Part shown: positions 27,513 to 39,133 of the stretch, in pieces | Position numbering within the stretch: position 1 is the stretch's first letter | Layout: each line of letters begins with the position of its first letter | Assembly: GCA_001725415.1 (NCBI GenBank) | Contig: MEGH01000007.1 | Coordinates: forward strand, 213,743-263,027 | Direction of reading: 5' to 3' | Origin: Pseudonocardia sp. SCN 73-27 | GTDB taxonomy: Bacteria; Actinomycetota; Actinomycetes; Mycobacteriales; Pseudonocardiaceae | Length of the DNA: 49,285 nt | Notes under the pieces: model-generated | What the model was told of the DNA's origin: nothing | The model's database searches: none | Seen by the model: the letters and a program-made list of their open reading frames with translations, nothing else | Made by a program: the position numbers and the translations under genes

Positions 27513-29113
27513 GCCCCCGCACGCTCCCCGGCCGGGCCGACCACGTCGTGGTCGTGGGCGCGGGGCTGTCGGGGCTGTGCGCGGCCCTGCACCTGCTGGG
27601 AGCGGGCCGCGAGGTGACGGTCGTCGAACGTGCCGCCGGGCCGGGCGGCCGGGCGGGCGCGCTCGACCTCGAGGGCCCCTCGGGCACGTTCCGCGTCGAC
27701 ACGGGCCCGACGGTGCTGACGATGCCGGAGCTGTTCGAGGAGGCGTTCGCGGCCGTCGGGGAGCGGATGGCCGACCGGCTCGACCTGGTCCCGCTCGACC
27801 CGGCGTACCGGGCGCGGTTCGCCGACGGCTCGGTGATCGACGTCCACACCGACGGCGAGGCCATGGAGGCCGAGGTGCGCCGCGTGTGCGGCCCGGAGGC
27901 GGCGGCCGGGTACCGCGACCTGCGGGCGTGGCTGACCCGGCTGTACCGGGCGGAGATCGACACGTTCATCGGCGCGAACCTGGACTCCCCGTTCGACCTG
28001 CTGGTCCCCGACCTCGCCCGGCTGGTGGCGGCGGGCGGGTTCGGCCGGCTGGGGCCGCAGGTGGCACGTCGGATTCCCGACGAGCGGCTGCGCCGCGTCT
28101 TCTCCTTCCAGTCGCTGTACGCGGGGGTGGCGCCGCGGCACGCCCTGGGCGCGTACGGCGTGATCGCCTACATGGACACCGTGGCGGGCGTGTGGTTCCC
28201 GCGCGGCGGGATGCGCGCGCTGGGTGCGGCGCTGGCCGGCGCGGTGACGTCGGCGGGTGGGCGGATCCTGTACGGGCGCACGGTGACCGGGCTGGACCGC
28301 CGCTCCGGACGGGTGGACGCGGTGCGCCACGGTTCGACGGGCGGGACAGGCGCGGACGGGGACAGGACCGCCTGCGACGCCGTGGTGCTGACCCCCGATC
28401 TCCCTGTCGTTCACCGGCTGCTGGGCCGCGCGCCGCGCCGGCCGGTGCCGCTGCGCTGGTCACCCAGCGCGGTCGTGCTCCACGCCGGCCTCGACCGGCG
28501 GGTGGACACCCAGGTCGGCGCCGCCCACCACACGATCTCCTTCGGCAGGAAGTGGGACGAGACGTTCAGCGAGGTCATCGACGACGGCCGGCTGATGAGC
28601 GACCCGTCGTTGCTGGTGACGCGACCGACGGCGACCGACCCGTCGCTCGCACCGGACGGCCGCGACCTGCTGTTCGTGCTGGCTCCGTGCCCGAACACGG
28701 CGTCGTCGTCGATCGACTGGCCCCGCGTGGGACCCGCCTACCGCGACGAGCTGCTCGGCGTCCTCGCCGCGCGCGGCTGGGGCGACCTGTCGGGCTCGAT
28801 CGAGGTGTCGCAGCTGGTGACGCCGGCCGATTGGGCCGCCCAGGGCCTCGGCGAGGGGACACCGTTCTCGCTCGCCCACACGCTCGCGCAGACCGGCCCG
28901 TTCCGGCCGCGCAACCTGGTCCGCGGCCTCGACAACGTGGTGCTGGCGGGCTGCGGGACGACGCCCGGCGTCGGCATCCCACCCGTGGTGCTGTCGGGGC
29001 GGCTGGCCGCGGAGCGGATCACCGGGCCCTCGCGGCGGCGCCGCGCCGACACCCCGACACCGTCGTCACGGGGCACCACGGCGCGCGACCGCAGGGTCCC
29101 GACACGGCCTTGA
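27509..29113 (+). CDS. crtI: Phytoene desaturase (CrtI type)
   Basis: A 534-residue FAD-dependent amine-oxidase-fold protein that would desaturate phytoene to lycopene or a shorter product. The FAD loop VVVGAGLSGLCAALHLL (GAGLSG at 17-22) is followed by ERAAGPGGRAGALDL. The C-terminal FAD-binding stretch VLAGCGTTPGVGIPPVVLSGRLAAERI is characteristic of CrtI. Coupled by a four-base overlap to the prenyl synthase upstream. No counterpart lies at this position in M. tuberculosis. Confidence 0.9.
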   Translation: MSPRTLPGRADHVVVVGAGLSGLCAALHLLGAGREVTVVERAAGPGGRAGALDLEGPSGTFRVDTGPTVLTMPELFEEAFAAVGERMADRLDLVPLDPAYRARFADGSVIDVHTDGEAMEAEVRRVCGPEAAAGYRDLRAWLTRLYRAEIDTFIGANLDSPFDLLVPDLARLVAAGGFGRLGPQVARRIPDERLRRVFSFQSLYAGVAPRHALGAYGVIAYMDTVAGVWFPRGGMRALGAALAGAVTSAGGRILYGRTVTGLDRRSGRVDAVRHGSTGGTGADGDRTACDAVVLTPDLPVVHRLLGRAPRRPVPLRWSPSAVVLHAGLDRRVDTQVGAAHHTISFGRKWDETFSEVIDDGRLMSDPSLLVTRPTATDPSLAPDGRDLLFVLAPCPNTASSSIDWPRVGPAYRDELLGVLAARGWGDLSGSIEVSQLVTPADWAAQGLGEGTPFSLAHTLAQTGPFRPRNLVRGLDNVVLAGCGTTPGVGIPPVVLSGRLAAERITGPSRRRRADTPTPSSRGTTARDRRVPTRP

Positions 29114-29129
29114 CGGCAGGCGTGCGAGC

Positions 29130-30878
29130 ATGGGCGCCGACATGACCGCCCAGCCCTCCACCCCGGTCCCCCGGCCGGCGGCGCCCGAGCCGACGACATC
29201 GGAAACGGTGCCGTCCGCCGAGCCGACGGTGGAGCCGGCCGCGGTGGACCCGGCCGCGACGCTCCCGGAGACGACCTCGCAGACCACCGCTGAGCCGCCC
29301 CCCGGGACCCCGTCGCAGGTGAGCGCCACGGTCGCACCCGACGGCCACGATCCCGCCCCCGCGGCGCGCCGCTCCCGCTTCGGCAACCCGCCCCGCGGTC
29401 CGCTGCTGATGGGCCTCGGCGCCTCGCTGCTGATGCTCGTCGGCGGCTTCGGCGCGGGCGGCACCCTGATCCGAGACCCGTGGCTGACCAACTCGCCCAT
29501 CGGGTTCTGGCGCTACGGCCACGGCTCGGAGATCGCCACGGCGCTGGTCTACATCGGCGTCGTCCTGCTGGCGTGGGCGTGGATCCGGCTGGGCCGTGAG
29601 GTCCTCGCGGGCCGGGTGGGCGGGCGTGCGGTGCTGTCCACCGCAGTCGTCTGGCTCATCCCGATGCTGGTCACCCCGCCGCTGTTCACCCGCGACGTGT
29701 TCAGCTACCTGGCGCAGGGCGCGCTGCCGCTGCACGGTTTCGACCCGTACGCGGTCGGGCCCGACGTGATGCCGGGCATCTTCACCGACAACGTGCACTT
29801 CTTCTGGCAGGACACCCCGGCGCCCTACGGCCCGCTGTTCATCCTGCTGGCCAAGGGCACCGCGGCACTCGCGGGCAACAACATCATCCTCGGCGTCATC
29901 CTGATGCGGCTGATGCTGTGCCTCGGGCTGGTGCTGCTGGTCTGGGCGCTGCCCGAGCTCACCCGCCGCATGGGCGGCAAGGTGCCGGTGGCGCTGTGGG
30001 TCGCGGTCGCCAACCCGCTGATGATCATCCACATGGTCGGCGGCGGCCACAACGACCTGCTCGTCATGGGCCTGCTGGCCGTCGGCGGACTCTACGCGCT
30101 GCGCGGGAAGTGCCTGTTGGCGATCGCGATCGTCAGCGCCGCGATGGCCGTCAAGGCCAGTGCCGCGGTCGCGCTCCCGTTCGTCGTGCTCATCTGGGCG
30201 ATGCAGATGCCGGGCCCGACGCGGACGGTCCGCATCCTCAAGGCGATCGGCGCCGGCATCGGCGTGTTCGTCGTGACGTTCGGCCTGATCAGCGTGGCCG
30301 CGGGCGTCGGGCTGGGCTGGCTGCCCGCGCTCAGCGCGCCGTCGATGATCGTGAACTGGCTGTCGTGGCCCACGGGCGCGGGCGAACTGGTGCACTGGGT
30401 GATCAACCTCGTCTTCACAGTTCCCAAGCAGCCGTTCATCAACGTCGCACGCATCATCGGCGCGGCGCTGCTGGTGTGGATCGCGGTGAAGCAGTGGCTC
30501 GCGGCCCGCGACGGCGGACCCGACGCGCTGCGCCGGGCGGGCATCGTGCTGCTCGCGGTCGCCGTCCTGTCCCCCGCGACGCTGCCGTGGTACCTCAGCT
30601 GGGGCATCGCGTTCCTGGCCATGGCGCCGTGGTCGCGCAAGCACCTGTCGTGGCTGGTCGCGGGCTCCTTGTGGCTGGTGATCGTCTACTACCCCAACGG
30701 CGAGGACGCCCTCTACAACTGGGGCTACCTGGCGGTCTGCGCGCTCGGCTGCCTGCTGGCCGCCTGGTCGCTGCACAGGCCCGACCCCCTCGGCCTCAAC
30801 CGGCGCAAGCCGGTCGCGGTCGCGGACGACGCCGGCGAACCCGTGGCGACGGCCGGTGCCGGGCAGCGGCCGAGCTGA
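29130..30878 (+). CDS. mptA: Alpha-(1->6)-mannopyranosyltransferase MptA
   Basis: A 582-residue GT-C glycosyltransferase that extends the alpha-1,6-mannan backbone of lipomannan with polyprenyl-phosphomannose outside the membrane. An ~85-residue Pro/Thr-rich cytoplasmic tail precedes about a dozen membrane helices. The first outside loop has the conserved [20 protein letters not shown] segment with the catalytic Asp. Rv2174 is the positional counterpart. It lies 16 bases after crtI, and its last 23 bases overlap the crtB start. A second ATG four codons in is a possible start. Confidence 0.93.
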   Translation: MGADMTAQPSTPVPRPAAPEPTTSETVPSAEPTVEPAAVDPAATLPETTSQTTAEPPPGTPSQVSATVAPDGHDPAPAARRSRFGNPPRGPLLMGLGASLLMLVGGFGAGGTLIRDPWLTNSPIGFWRYGHGSEIATALVYIGVVLLAWAWIRLGREVLAGRVGGRAVLSTAVVWLIPMLVTPPLFTRDVFSYLAQGALPLHGFDPYAVGPDVMPGIFTDNVHFFWQDTPAPYGPLFILLAKGTAALAGNNIILGVILMRLMLCLGLVLLVWALPELTRRMGGKVPVALWVAVANPLMIIHMVGGGHNDLLVMGLLAVGGLYALRGKCLLAIAIVSAAMAVKASAAVALPFVVLIWAMQMPGPTRTVRILKAIGAGIGVFVVTFGLISVAAGVGLGWLPALSAPSMIVNWLSWPTGAGELVHWVINLVFTVPKQPFINVARIIGAALLVWIAVKQWLAARDGGPDALRRAGIVLLAVAVLSPATLPWYLSWGIAFLAMAPWSRKHLSWLVAGSLWLVIVYYPNGEDALYNWGYLAVCALGCLLAAWSLHRPDPLGLNRRKPVAVADDAGEPVATAGAGQRPS

Positions 30879-31869
30879 GCTCGACGCCGCGGGCCTGGAC
30901 GATCCGGGCCTGCGCGCCGGGTACGCCGCGTGCCGGGCCCTGCACGCCGCGCACGGCCGCACCTACTTCCTGGCGACGCGGCTGCTGCCCGCGGGGCGTC
31001 GGCCTGCGGTGCACGCCTTGTACGGCTTCGCCCGGTTCGCCGACGAGATCGTCGACGACCTGTCCGACGGCCGCTCCGCGACCGACCGGGCAGCGGGCAT
31101 CGACGCCCTCGGCCGGGCCCTCGACGCCGCGCTGGCCGGGGCCGAGCCCGACGCCGGGACAGCCGCCGGGCCTGTCCTGCTGGCCCTCGTCGACACCGCC
31201 CGCCGCTACGCGATCGACCCGGTGCACTTCCGCGACTTCCTGGCGTCCATGCGGATGGACACCGAGGTCACCGAGTACGCCGCCTACGACGACCTGGCCC
31301 GCTACATGCACGGCTCGGCCGCGGTGATCGGGCTGCAGATGGTGCCGATCCTGGGCACGGTCGTCCCCCGCGAGGAGGCCGAGCCGCACGCCGCCGCGCT
31401 GGGCGTCGCGTTCCAGCTCACCAACTTCCTGCGCGACGTCGGCGACGACCTCGACCGCGGCCGCGTCTACCTGCCCGCCGACGAGCTGGCCGCGTTCGGC
31501 GTCGACCGCGACCTGCTCGAGTGGTGCCGTCGACGACGAGCCCACGACCCGCGGGTCCGGGCCGCGATCGCGCACCTCGTCGCCCGCACCCGTGCGGTGT
31601 ACCGGCGCGCGGCCCCCGGGATCGGGATGCTCGAACCGGTGTCACGGGCATGCATCGGTGCGGCCGCGACCCTCTACGGCGGCATCCTCGACCGGGTCGC
31701 CGACGCCGGCTACGACGCCGTGCTGCACCGCCGGGTACGCGTCGGGACCGCGCGGCGGGCGGCCGTCGCAGTACCGGGGCTGGCCAGGGCGGTGGCGGCG
31801 CGGACACCGGTCCGCGCCGCCGGTGTGGACGGACGAGTCAGAACGCCATCGCCTGCGCGCGACGCTTGA
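30856..31869 (+). CDS. crtB: Phytoene synthase (CrtB type)
   Basis: A 337-residue head-to-head prenyl synthase that joins two GGPP molecules into phytoene. Both Asp-rich sites are visible: [11 protein letters not shown] in the first third and [19 protein letters not shown] in the middle, with the substrate-pocket stretch [13 protein letters not shown] between them. The GTG start lies within the end of mptA. The C-terminal 32 bases overlap the 3' end of the convergent Rv2175c-like gene. Squalene synthase activity is an alternative, but the adjacent crtI favours phytoene. Confidence 0.92.
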   Translation: MPGSGRAELDAAGLDDPGLRAGYAACRALHAAHGRTYFLATRLLPAGRRPAVHALYGFARFADEIVDDLSDGRSATDRAAGIDALGRALDAALAGAEPDAGTAAGPVLLALVDTARRYAIDPVHFRDFLASMRMDTEVTEYAAYDDLARYMHGSAAVIGLQMVPILGTVVPREEAEPHAAALGVAFQLTNFLRDVGDDLDRGRVYLPADELAAFGVDRDLLEWCRRRRAHDPRVRAAIAHLVARTRAVYRRAAPGIGMLEPVSRACIGAAATLYGGILDRVADAGYDAVLHRRVRVGTARRAAVAVPGLARAVAARTPVRAAGVDGRVRTPSPARDA

Positions 31870-32206
31870 CCTCCTTGTGCCGCCCGGCCTGCAGCGCGGC
31901 GACGGGCGTGCCGGGGAGGGAGTCGTCGTCGGCGAAGAGCCAGCGCAGGATGTCGTCGTCGGGGTAGCCGCCGTCGCGGAGCACCGTGATGGTCCCGCTG
32001 AGCCCCTTGACGATCCCGTGCTCGTCGTCGAGGAAGTCGGCCGGGACCACGGTGGCCCTGTCACGACGCAACGACAGCAACTGACCGTCGCGCACGAGCT
32101 GGTGCACGCGGCTGACGGGGATGGACAACTTCTGGGCGACGTCGGCGACCGGAACGGTCACGACGTCGTCGGAGAGCACCGATTCGGCACCCGAGACCTC
32201 ACTCAC
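31838..32206 (-). CDS. Rv2175c-like helix-turn-helix DNA-binding protein
   Basis: A protein of about 122 residues with a winged/HTH segment ([29 protein letters not shown]) followed by a conserved domain ([28 protein letters not shown]) and the end KRRAQAMAF, close to M. tuberculosis Rv2175c as I remember it. Rv2175c binds DNA and is a substrate of the kinase PknL, whose homologue is divergently encoded next door. The GTG at 32206 overlaps the stop of a 26-codon ORF in a tandem repeat; longer in-frame readings would enter that repeat. The 3' end overlaps crtB. Confidence 0.88.
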   Translation of the reverse strand: MSEVSGAESVLSDDVVTVPVADVAQKLSIPVSRVHQLVRDGQLLSLRRDRATVVPADFLDDEHGIVKGLSGTITVLRDGGYPDDDILRWLFADDDSLPGTPVAALQAGRHKEVKRRAQAMAF

Positions 32207-32283
32207 CGTCCGGCCTCGCCGGAGCTCGGCCGACGCTTCGCGGGCACGCTGGGTCGACGGTTCGCTCGCTGACGCTCCCTCAC
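32203..32283 (-). CDS. 26-residue coupling ORF (copy C) before the Rv2175c-like gene
   Basis: Starts with GTG overlapping the stop of the preceding copy (GTGA, 32283-32280) and ends in TGA overlapping the start of the Rv2175c-like gene (GTGA, 32206-32203). Arg-rich, with ERQR at residues 3-6 and RRPS at 17-20. Peptide function is not implied; a translational relay is the simplest reading. Confidence 0.45.
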   Translation of the reverse strand: MRERQRANRRPSVPAKRRPSSGEAGR

Positions 32284-32360
32284 TGTCCGGCCTCGCCGGA
32301 GCTCGGCCGACGCTTCGCGGGCACGCTGTGTCGTCGGTTCCTTCGCTGACGCTCACTCAC
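32207..32360 (-). repeat. Tandem pair of the 77-base RTGA-bounded repeat
   Basis: Two gap-free 77-base copies (32360-32284 and 32283-32207) matching at 71 of 77 positions by eye. The unit is not a multiple of three, yet each copy restarts its own reading frame through the GTGA overlap. A diverged third copy lies between ftsW and murG. Confidence 0.85.
32280..32360 (-). CDS. 26-residue coupling ORF (copy B), first of the relay
   Basis: GTG at 32360-32358, TGA overlapping the next copy. It shares the ERQR and RRPS motifs and exact length of copies A and C. As the outermost copy it is probably where ribosomes first load for the Rv2175c-like gene; 66 bases separate it from the divergent pknL start. 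Confidence 0.45.
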   Translation of the reverse strand: MSERQRRNRRHSVPAKRRPSSGEAGQ

Positions 32361-32426
32361 AGCGCCAGAGGATGCCACAACAGCGGCGATGACGGGCAGT
32401 GTCCGAACGGACGGTACCGTCGGGGG

Positions 32427-34148
32427 GTGAACGCCCCGACCGGATTCGCAGGTGCGCTGCTGGATGCGCGCTACCGCGTCGGAGGGGTCATCGCCAAGGG
32501 CGGCATGTCGACGGTCTACCACGGCCTCGACACGCGGCTGGACCGTCCCGTCGCGATCAAGGTGATGGACGGCGGCATGGCGGCCGACCCGGCGTTCCGC
32601 ACCCGGTTCGAGCGCGAGGCCCGGCTCGCGGCCCGGATCGACCACCCGGCCGTGGTCGACGTGCACGACCAGGGCGACGGACCCGACGGCGCGTTGTTCC
32701 TGGTCATGGAGCTGGTGCAGGGCGGCACCCTGCGCGACGTGCTGCGGGTGCGCGGCGCGGTGGGCGTCCCGACGGCGTTCGCGGTGATGGAGCCGGTGCT
32801 GGCGGGGCTCGCCGAGGCGCACCGGCTCGGCATGGTGCACCGCGACGTGAAGCCGGAGAACGTGCTGATCTCGGAGAGCGGCGAGGTCAAGGTCGCCGAC
32901 TTCGGACTGGTCACGGCGGCCGCGCAGAGCGGCGCGAGCCACGCAGGCATGATCATGGGCACGCTCGCCTACCTGTCACCGGAGCAGGTGGCCAGCGGCG
33001 CCGCCGACGCGCGATCGGACGTGTACTCCGCCGGGATCGTGCTCTACGAGCTGCTCACCGGCACCCCGCCCTACCTCGCCGACGTCCCGATCACGGTGGC
33101 GCTGCGTCACGTCAACGAGGACGTCCCCGCGCCGTCGCAGGTGGCGGGCGACGTGCCCCCGGAGCTCGACGAGCTGGTCCTCGCCGCGACCCGGCGGGAC
33201 CCGGCGGCCCGGCCGCCCGACGCAGGCGCGTTCCTGTCGGCGCTGCTGGCGGTGCGCGACCGGCTGGGTGTCCCGCGGGTCCCGGTGCGCCCGCCGGTGC
33301 GCCCCGTCGAGGAGCAGCTGACGGTCCCTGCGGCGCGGCCGGCCGGTCCGAGCGGCACGCGTACGATGGAACGTCCGCCGGTGGCCGACCCGTTCGCGGC
33401 CGACGCGACCCCGCCCGCGCCGCCGACCCATCACGCCGCCCGCAGGCGCAGCAGGCGGTGGCTGGCGGTGTGGATCGCGGTCGTCCTGGTCCTCGGGCTC
33501 GCGGTGGCCGGCACGGCGTGGTGGCTCGGCACGGGCCGGTGGACGGCGATGCCGTCGGTCGTCGGGCTCGACCGGCCGGCCGCGGAGAAGCTGCTGGCCG
33601 ACTCCGACCTGGTCGTGACCGTCACCCAGGAGCACCACGACTCCATCGCGGCCGACGTGGTCGCCCAGGCCGACCCGGCGCCGCAGTCGCGGTTGCTGCG
33701 CGGCGCGCACGTGACGCTGACGGTGTCGAGCGGGCGGCCCGTGGTGCCCGCGGTGGCCCCGGGTGCCGCGGTCGCCGCGGCGGAGCAGCAGCTGCGCGAC
33801 AACGACCTCACCCCGGTGCGGTCGGTCGCGGCCACCGAGTTCAGCGACAGCGTCCCGGAGGGCGCGGTCCTGCGCACCGACCCCGTCGCGGGCACGGCGC
33901 TGCCCATCGGCGCGCCCGTCACCCTGGTGCTGAGCAAGGGTGAGCAGCCCAGGACCGTCGAGGTGCCCTACGTCGTCGGGATGCGGGTCAAGCAGGCCAC
34001 GCAGGCGCTGCGCGACGCGGGGTTCGACGTCGAGACCGAGTCCGACTTCCCCTTCGGCGACCGCGACAACGGCCGGGTCGTCGCGCAGTACCCGGACGCG
34101 GGCGAGTCGCTGCCCCGCGGCACCACGATCACCCTGACGGTGTTCTGA
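32427..34148 (+). CDS. pknL: Serine/threonine protein kinase PknL with PASTA domains
   Basis: A 573-residue Hanks-type kinase. The cytoplasmic kinase domain (about 1-280) has the glycine loop IAKGGMSTVY, Lys45 in VAIKVMD, HRDVKPEN (138-145) and DFG (158-160). A Pro-rich linker, one membrane helix (about 345-367) and about three extracellular PASTA repeats follow, which in related kinases sense muropeptides or lipid II. M. tuberculosis PknL lacks such a long outside part; other actinobacterial PknL proteins have PASTA. Divergent from the gene for its likely substrate, the Rv2175c-like protein. Confidence 0.93.
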   Translation: MNAPTGFAGALLDARYRVGGVIAKGGMSTVYHGLDTRLDRPVAIKVMDGGMAADPAFRTRFEREARLAARIDHPAVVDVHDQGDGPDGALFLVMELVQGGTLRDVLRVRGAVGVPTAFAVMEPVLAGLAEAHRLGMVHRDVKPENVLISESGEVKVADFGLVTAAAQSGASHAGMIMGTLAYLSPEQVASGAADARSDVYSAGIVLYELLTGTPPYLADVPITVALRHVNEDVPAPSQVAGDVPPELDELVLAATRRDPAARPPDAGAFLSALLAVRDRLGVPRVPVRPPVRPVEEQLTVPAARPAGPSGTRTMERPPVADPFAADATPPAPPTHHAARRRSRRWLAVWIAVVLVLGLAVAGTAWWLGTGRWTAMPSVVGLDRPAAEKLLADSDLVVTVTQEHHDSIAADVVAQADPAPQSRLLRGAHVTLTVSSGRPVVPAVAPGAAVAAAEQQLRDNDLTPVRSVAATEFSDSVPEGAVLRTDPVAGTALPIGAPVTLVLSKGEQPRTVEVPYVVGMRVKQATQALRDAGFDVETESDFPFGDRDNGRVVAQYPDAGESLPRGTTITLTVF

Positions 34149-34173
34149 GGCCCCGGGGGTCCCTGCGCGGCGG

Positions 34174-36606
<2,433 letters not shown>

Positions 36607-37620
36607 TCACGCGCGCGAGCCCGCCGGCAGGTCGGCGAGCACGTAGTCGAGCAGGTCCCGGCCGTGGTCGGAGGCGACGACGACGTCGTCGGCGGCGATC
36701 CGCACCCGGTGCAGCGACTGCATCCGCAGCACGTCGCCGTCGGCGCGGGAATTCGGGAAGATTCCCGCGTAGGAGACGCCGAGGGCCTCGAGGTGGTCGG
36801 CGACCAGCGCCGTCGCCGGGTCGTCGAGCGGCAGGTCGAGGTAGACGGCGTCGACGCCGCGGTGATGGAACAGGTGGTGACGCTCGGCGCGCACGACCTC
36901 CTCCAGGTCGGCGCCGGGTGTGGTCACGGTGACCAGCGCGATGGCGTGGTCGGCCTCGATGTGGACGTGCAGGACGCTGCGGGCGGGCAGCACGGCGTCG
37001 GCGGGAGGCGGTGCGGGTGTGCCGTGCAGGTCGCAGGTCGTCAGCGTGCGGGTCACGACGGGCAGGTGCCGCTCGGGCGCGTAGACGTTGCGTGGGCTGC
37101 CGTCGCCCAGCTTGGTGTAGAAGAACGCGGCCGACCGGCGCCGCCGCCGGGTGTCGAGCGCCGCGTCGTTGGCCACCGTCGCCGGGATCCAGCCGAGCAG
37201 GAAGCCGGTCTCGTGCGCGCCGACGGAGATGTTGGCCAGCTGGCTGTACGGGTGGGCGGCGGTGACCTCGGAGTACATGCCGCGCATGCCCTCGCCGCGG
37301 GCCCAGTCCATCAGGAAGAGCTTGGTGCGGGTGAACACGTGGTGCCCGCGCGCGGCCGGCAGGGTCACGGCCTGGCCGGAGTGGGCGACGACGTCACACG
37401 CGGTGGCGAGACTCAAACCCATGTGGCACAGCAGCTCACCGGTCTCCGACTCGGCGACGACGGAGATGTAGCGGCCGTCGGCCAGGCGCGCGGCGACCTC
37501 GGCGGCGTCGTAGACCCAGCGGACGTCGTAGCTGTCGCCGTAGACGGCCGAGATCACTGAGGTGAGGACCGCCCCCTCGTGCGGGCCCAGCAGGCGGAAC
37601 GCGACCCCGTCCGAGGGCAC
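36607..37620 (-). CDS. GNAT-like acetyltransferase domain protein
   Basis: A 337-residue soluble protein. The first ~180 residues look GNAT-like (FRLLGPHEGAVLTSVISAVYG, YISVVAESETGELLCHMGLS, SVGAHETGFLLGWIPATV), and the remainder (VLHVHIEADHAIALVTVTTPG, VDAVYLDLPLDDPAT, ALGVSYAGIFPNSRADGDVLRMQ) looks like a second, GNAT-type half that may have lost function. Substrate unknown. It occupies the place of the Rv2180c/Rv2181 genes of M. tuberculosis. The GTG start is four bases after the acyltransferase stop, so the two are probably co-transcribed. Confidence 0.6.
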   Translation of the reverse strand: MPSDGVAFRLLGPHEGAVLTSVISAVYGDSYDVRWVYDAAEVAARLADGRYISVVAESETGELLCHMGLSLATACDVVAHSGQAVTLPAARGHHVFTRTKLFLMDWARGEGMRGMYSEVTAAHPYSQLANISVGAHETGFLLGWIPATVANDAALDTRRRRRSAAFFYTKLGDGSPRNVYAPERHLPVVTRTLTTCDLHGTPAPPPADAVLPARSVLHVHIEADHAIALVTVTTPGADLEEVVRAERHHLFHHRGVDAVYLDLPLDDPATALVADHLEALGVSYAGIFPNSRADGDVLRMQSLHRVRIAADDVVVASDHGRDLLDYVLADLPAGSRA

Positions 37621-37624
37621 GGCA

Positions 37625-38341
37625 TCACCCCGCCCTGGTGCCGGGCACGCGGTCGGCCGCCTCAGCCGCGGCCTTCTCCTTGACCGACGCCGCGTAGAGG
37701 TCGACGTAGGTCTGCCCGGACAGCTCCATCAGCGAGTACATGATCTCGTCGGTCATCGACCGTTCGATGAACCGGTCGCCCGCCATGCCGGCGTAGCGCG
37801 AGAAGTCGAGCGGCTCCCCCACCTTGATGTGGACGTGATGGGGCTTCCACATCCGCGAGCCGATCGGGTTGACCTTGTCCGTGCCGATCATCGCGACCGG
37901 GACGACGGGCACGCCTGCCTCCAGCGCCATCCGCGCGACACCGGTCTTGCCCTTGTAGAGCCGCCCGTCGGGCGAGCGGGTCCCTTCCGGGTAGATGCCG
38001 AGCAGTTTGCCCTCGCGCAGCAGCCGCACCGCGGTGTCCATGGCGTCCTGGGCGGCGGAGCCGCCGGAGCGGTCGACCGGCACCTGGCCGACGCCGGTGA
38101 AGAACTGCTTCTTCAGGAAACCGACGACGCCGGGCTCGGTGAAGTACTCCCGCTTGGCGAGGAACGTGATCCGCCGGGGCACGAGCAGCGGCAGGAAGAA
38201 GGAGTCGACCACGGCCAGATGGTTGCTCGCGAGGATCGCGCCCCCGCGCTCCGGCACGTTCTCCAGGCCCTCGATCGTCGGCCGGCACAGCACCCGCATC
38301 AACGGTCCGAGCAGCACGAACTTCGACCACCAGTACAGCAC
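37625..38341 (-). CDS. 1-acyl-sn-glycerol-3-phosphate acyltransferase family protein
   Basis: A 238-residue PlsC-family enzyme, membrane-associated, that transfers an acyl chain to a lysophospholipid-like acceptor. The catalytic NHxxxxD box is NHLAVVD (His41, Asp46) and the acceptor-phosphate motif is YPEGTRSPDG (PEGT at 118-121). M. tuberculosis Rv2182c at the same position is a PlsC homologue. The GTG at 38341 gives the usual LYWW-type hydrophobic N-terminus; upstream in-frame sequence is not conserved. Confidence 0.92.
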   Translation of the reverse strand: MLYWWSKFVLLGPLMRVLCRPTIEGLENVPERGGAILASNHLAVVDSFFLPLLVPRRITFLAKREYFTEPGVVGFLKKQFFTGVGQVPVDRSGGSAAQDAMDTAVRLLREGKLLGIYPEGTRSPDGRLYKGKTGVARMALEAGVPVVPVAMIGTDKVNPIGSRMWKPHHVHIKVGEPLDFSRYAGMAGDRFIERSMTDEIMYSLMELSGQTYVDLYAASVKEKAAAEAADRVPGTRAG

Positions 38342-38590
38342 CGGCGCGGGCTCCCCTCCGCTCGACGCCGCACAGCCTACGGACGGCCCCCGGCACCCGC
38401 CAGCCGATCTCGCCCGCGGGTCCCGGCAACGTGTCGTCCGGTGCCCGGATGTACGTGTTCGGGACGAATCGGACGCCGTCCGGTCACGATGGCCGCCGGG
38501 GCTGACCGATTCGGCCTCCGACGTGTCAGGATGGGCGGACATCGTCGTCCCGGACCCCAGCCGGGGCTGGACGAGCACGGGAGGTGCCGG

Positions 38591-39115
38591 TTGAACCACG
38601 ATCCCGACGATCGCTGCGGTCCCGGTACCGGCGGCCCCGATCGTGACCACGAGATCGACGAGTTCGACCGGATCGTCGCGGCGTGGCGCAGCGAGGGCCC
38701 GGTCCCGCAGTGGCCCGACGACGCCGCCCCGACCGCCACCGCGACGCCGGCCGCGGAGTCGCCCGCGCCCGAGCGGCCCACCCGGTCCCGCGACGACGAC
38801 CCGACCCCGGCCCGTGGGACCGCGCGTCCGCAGCCCGATGCGGATGCCGACGTCGACGAGCCGGACGAGCACTTCGTCCCGCCGGAGCCGCCGCCGCTGC
38901 CGCGGCTGGGCCCGCCCGCGATCGTCGGCATCGCGCTGCTCGCGCTGGGCCTCCTGCTGGTCGTGGCGCCGAGCGTGCTGGGCATGTCGTCGGTGTACGG
39001 GCTGCCGCTGGGTCTGTTGTCGCTGGCCGCGGGCCTGGGCTGGCTGGTGCTGCGGCTGTGGCCCACCCCGGCCGACGACGACCCCGACGAGGACGACGAC
39101 GGCGCGGTCCTCTGA
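38591..39115 (+). CDS. Two-helix membrane protein with acidic N-terminal region
   Basis: A 174-residue protein: an acidic, Pro-rich, probably disordered first 110 residues, two adjacent membrane helices (PAIVGIALLALGLLLVVAPSVLG and GLPLGLLSLAAGLGWLVLRLW) and an acidic tail. The start is TTG at 38591, chosen because a strong GGGAGGT ribosome site lies five bases before it; no ATG or GTG fits as well. Family not certain; it resembles small two-helix actinobacterial membrane proteins. Function unknown. Its stop is inside a bidirectional hairpin. Confidence 0.75.
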   Translation: MNHDPDDRCGPGTGGPDRDHEIDEFDRIVAAWRSEGPVPQWPDDAAPTATATPAAESPAPERPTRSRDDDPTPARGTARPQPDADADVDEPDEHFVPPEPPPLPRLGPPAIVGIALLALGLLLVVAPSVLGMSSVYGLPLGLLSLAAGLGWLVLRLWPTPADDDPDEDDDGAVL

Positions 39116-39133
39116 CGCCGAGGGTCAGGGACC
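39106..39133. terminator. Bidirectional hairpin between membrane protein and ROK gene
   Basis: GGTCC-T-CTGAC pairs with GTCAG-GGACC around a seven-base loop with a single bulged T. Both stop codons of the convergent genes lie in the stem. Confidence 0.65.

Noticed and set aside
34149-34173. Terminator between pknL and aroG
   Set aside because: Only a short CCCCGGGG palindrome is visible; no stem comparable to the other convergent junctions.
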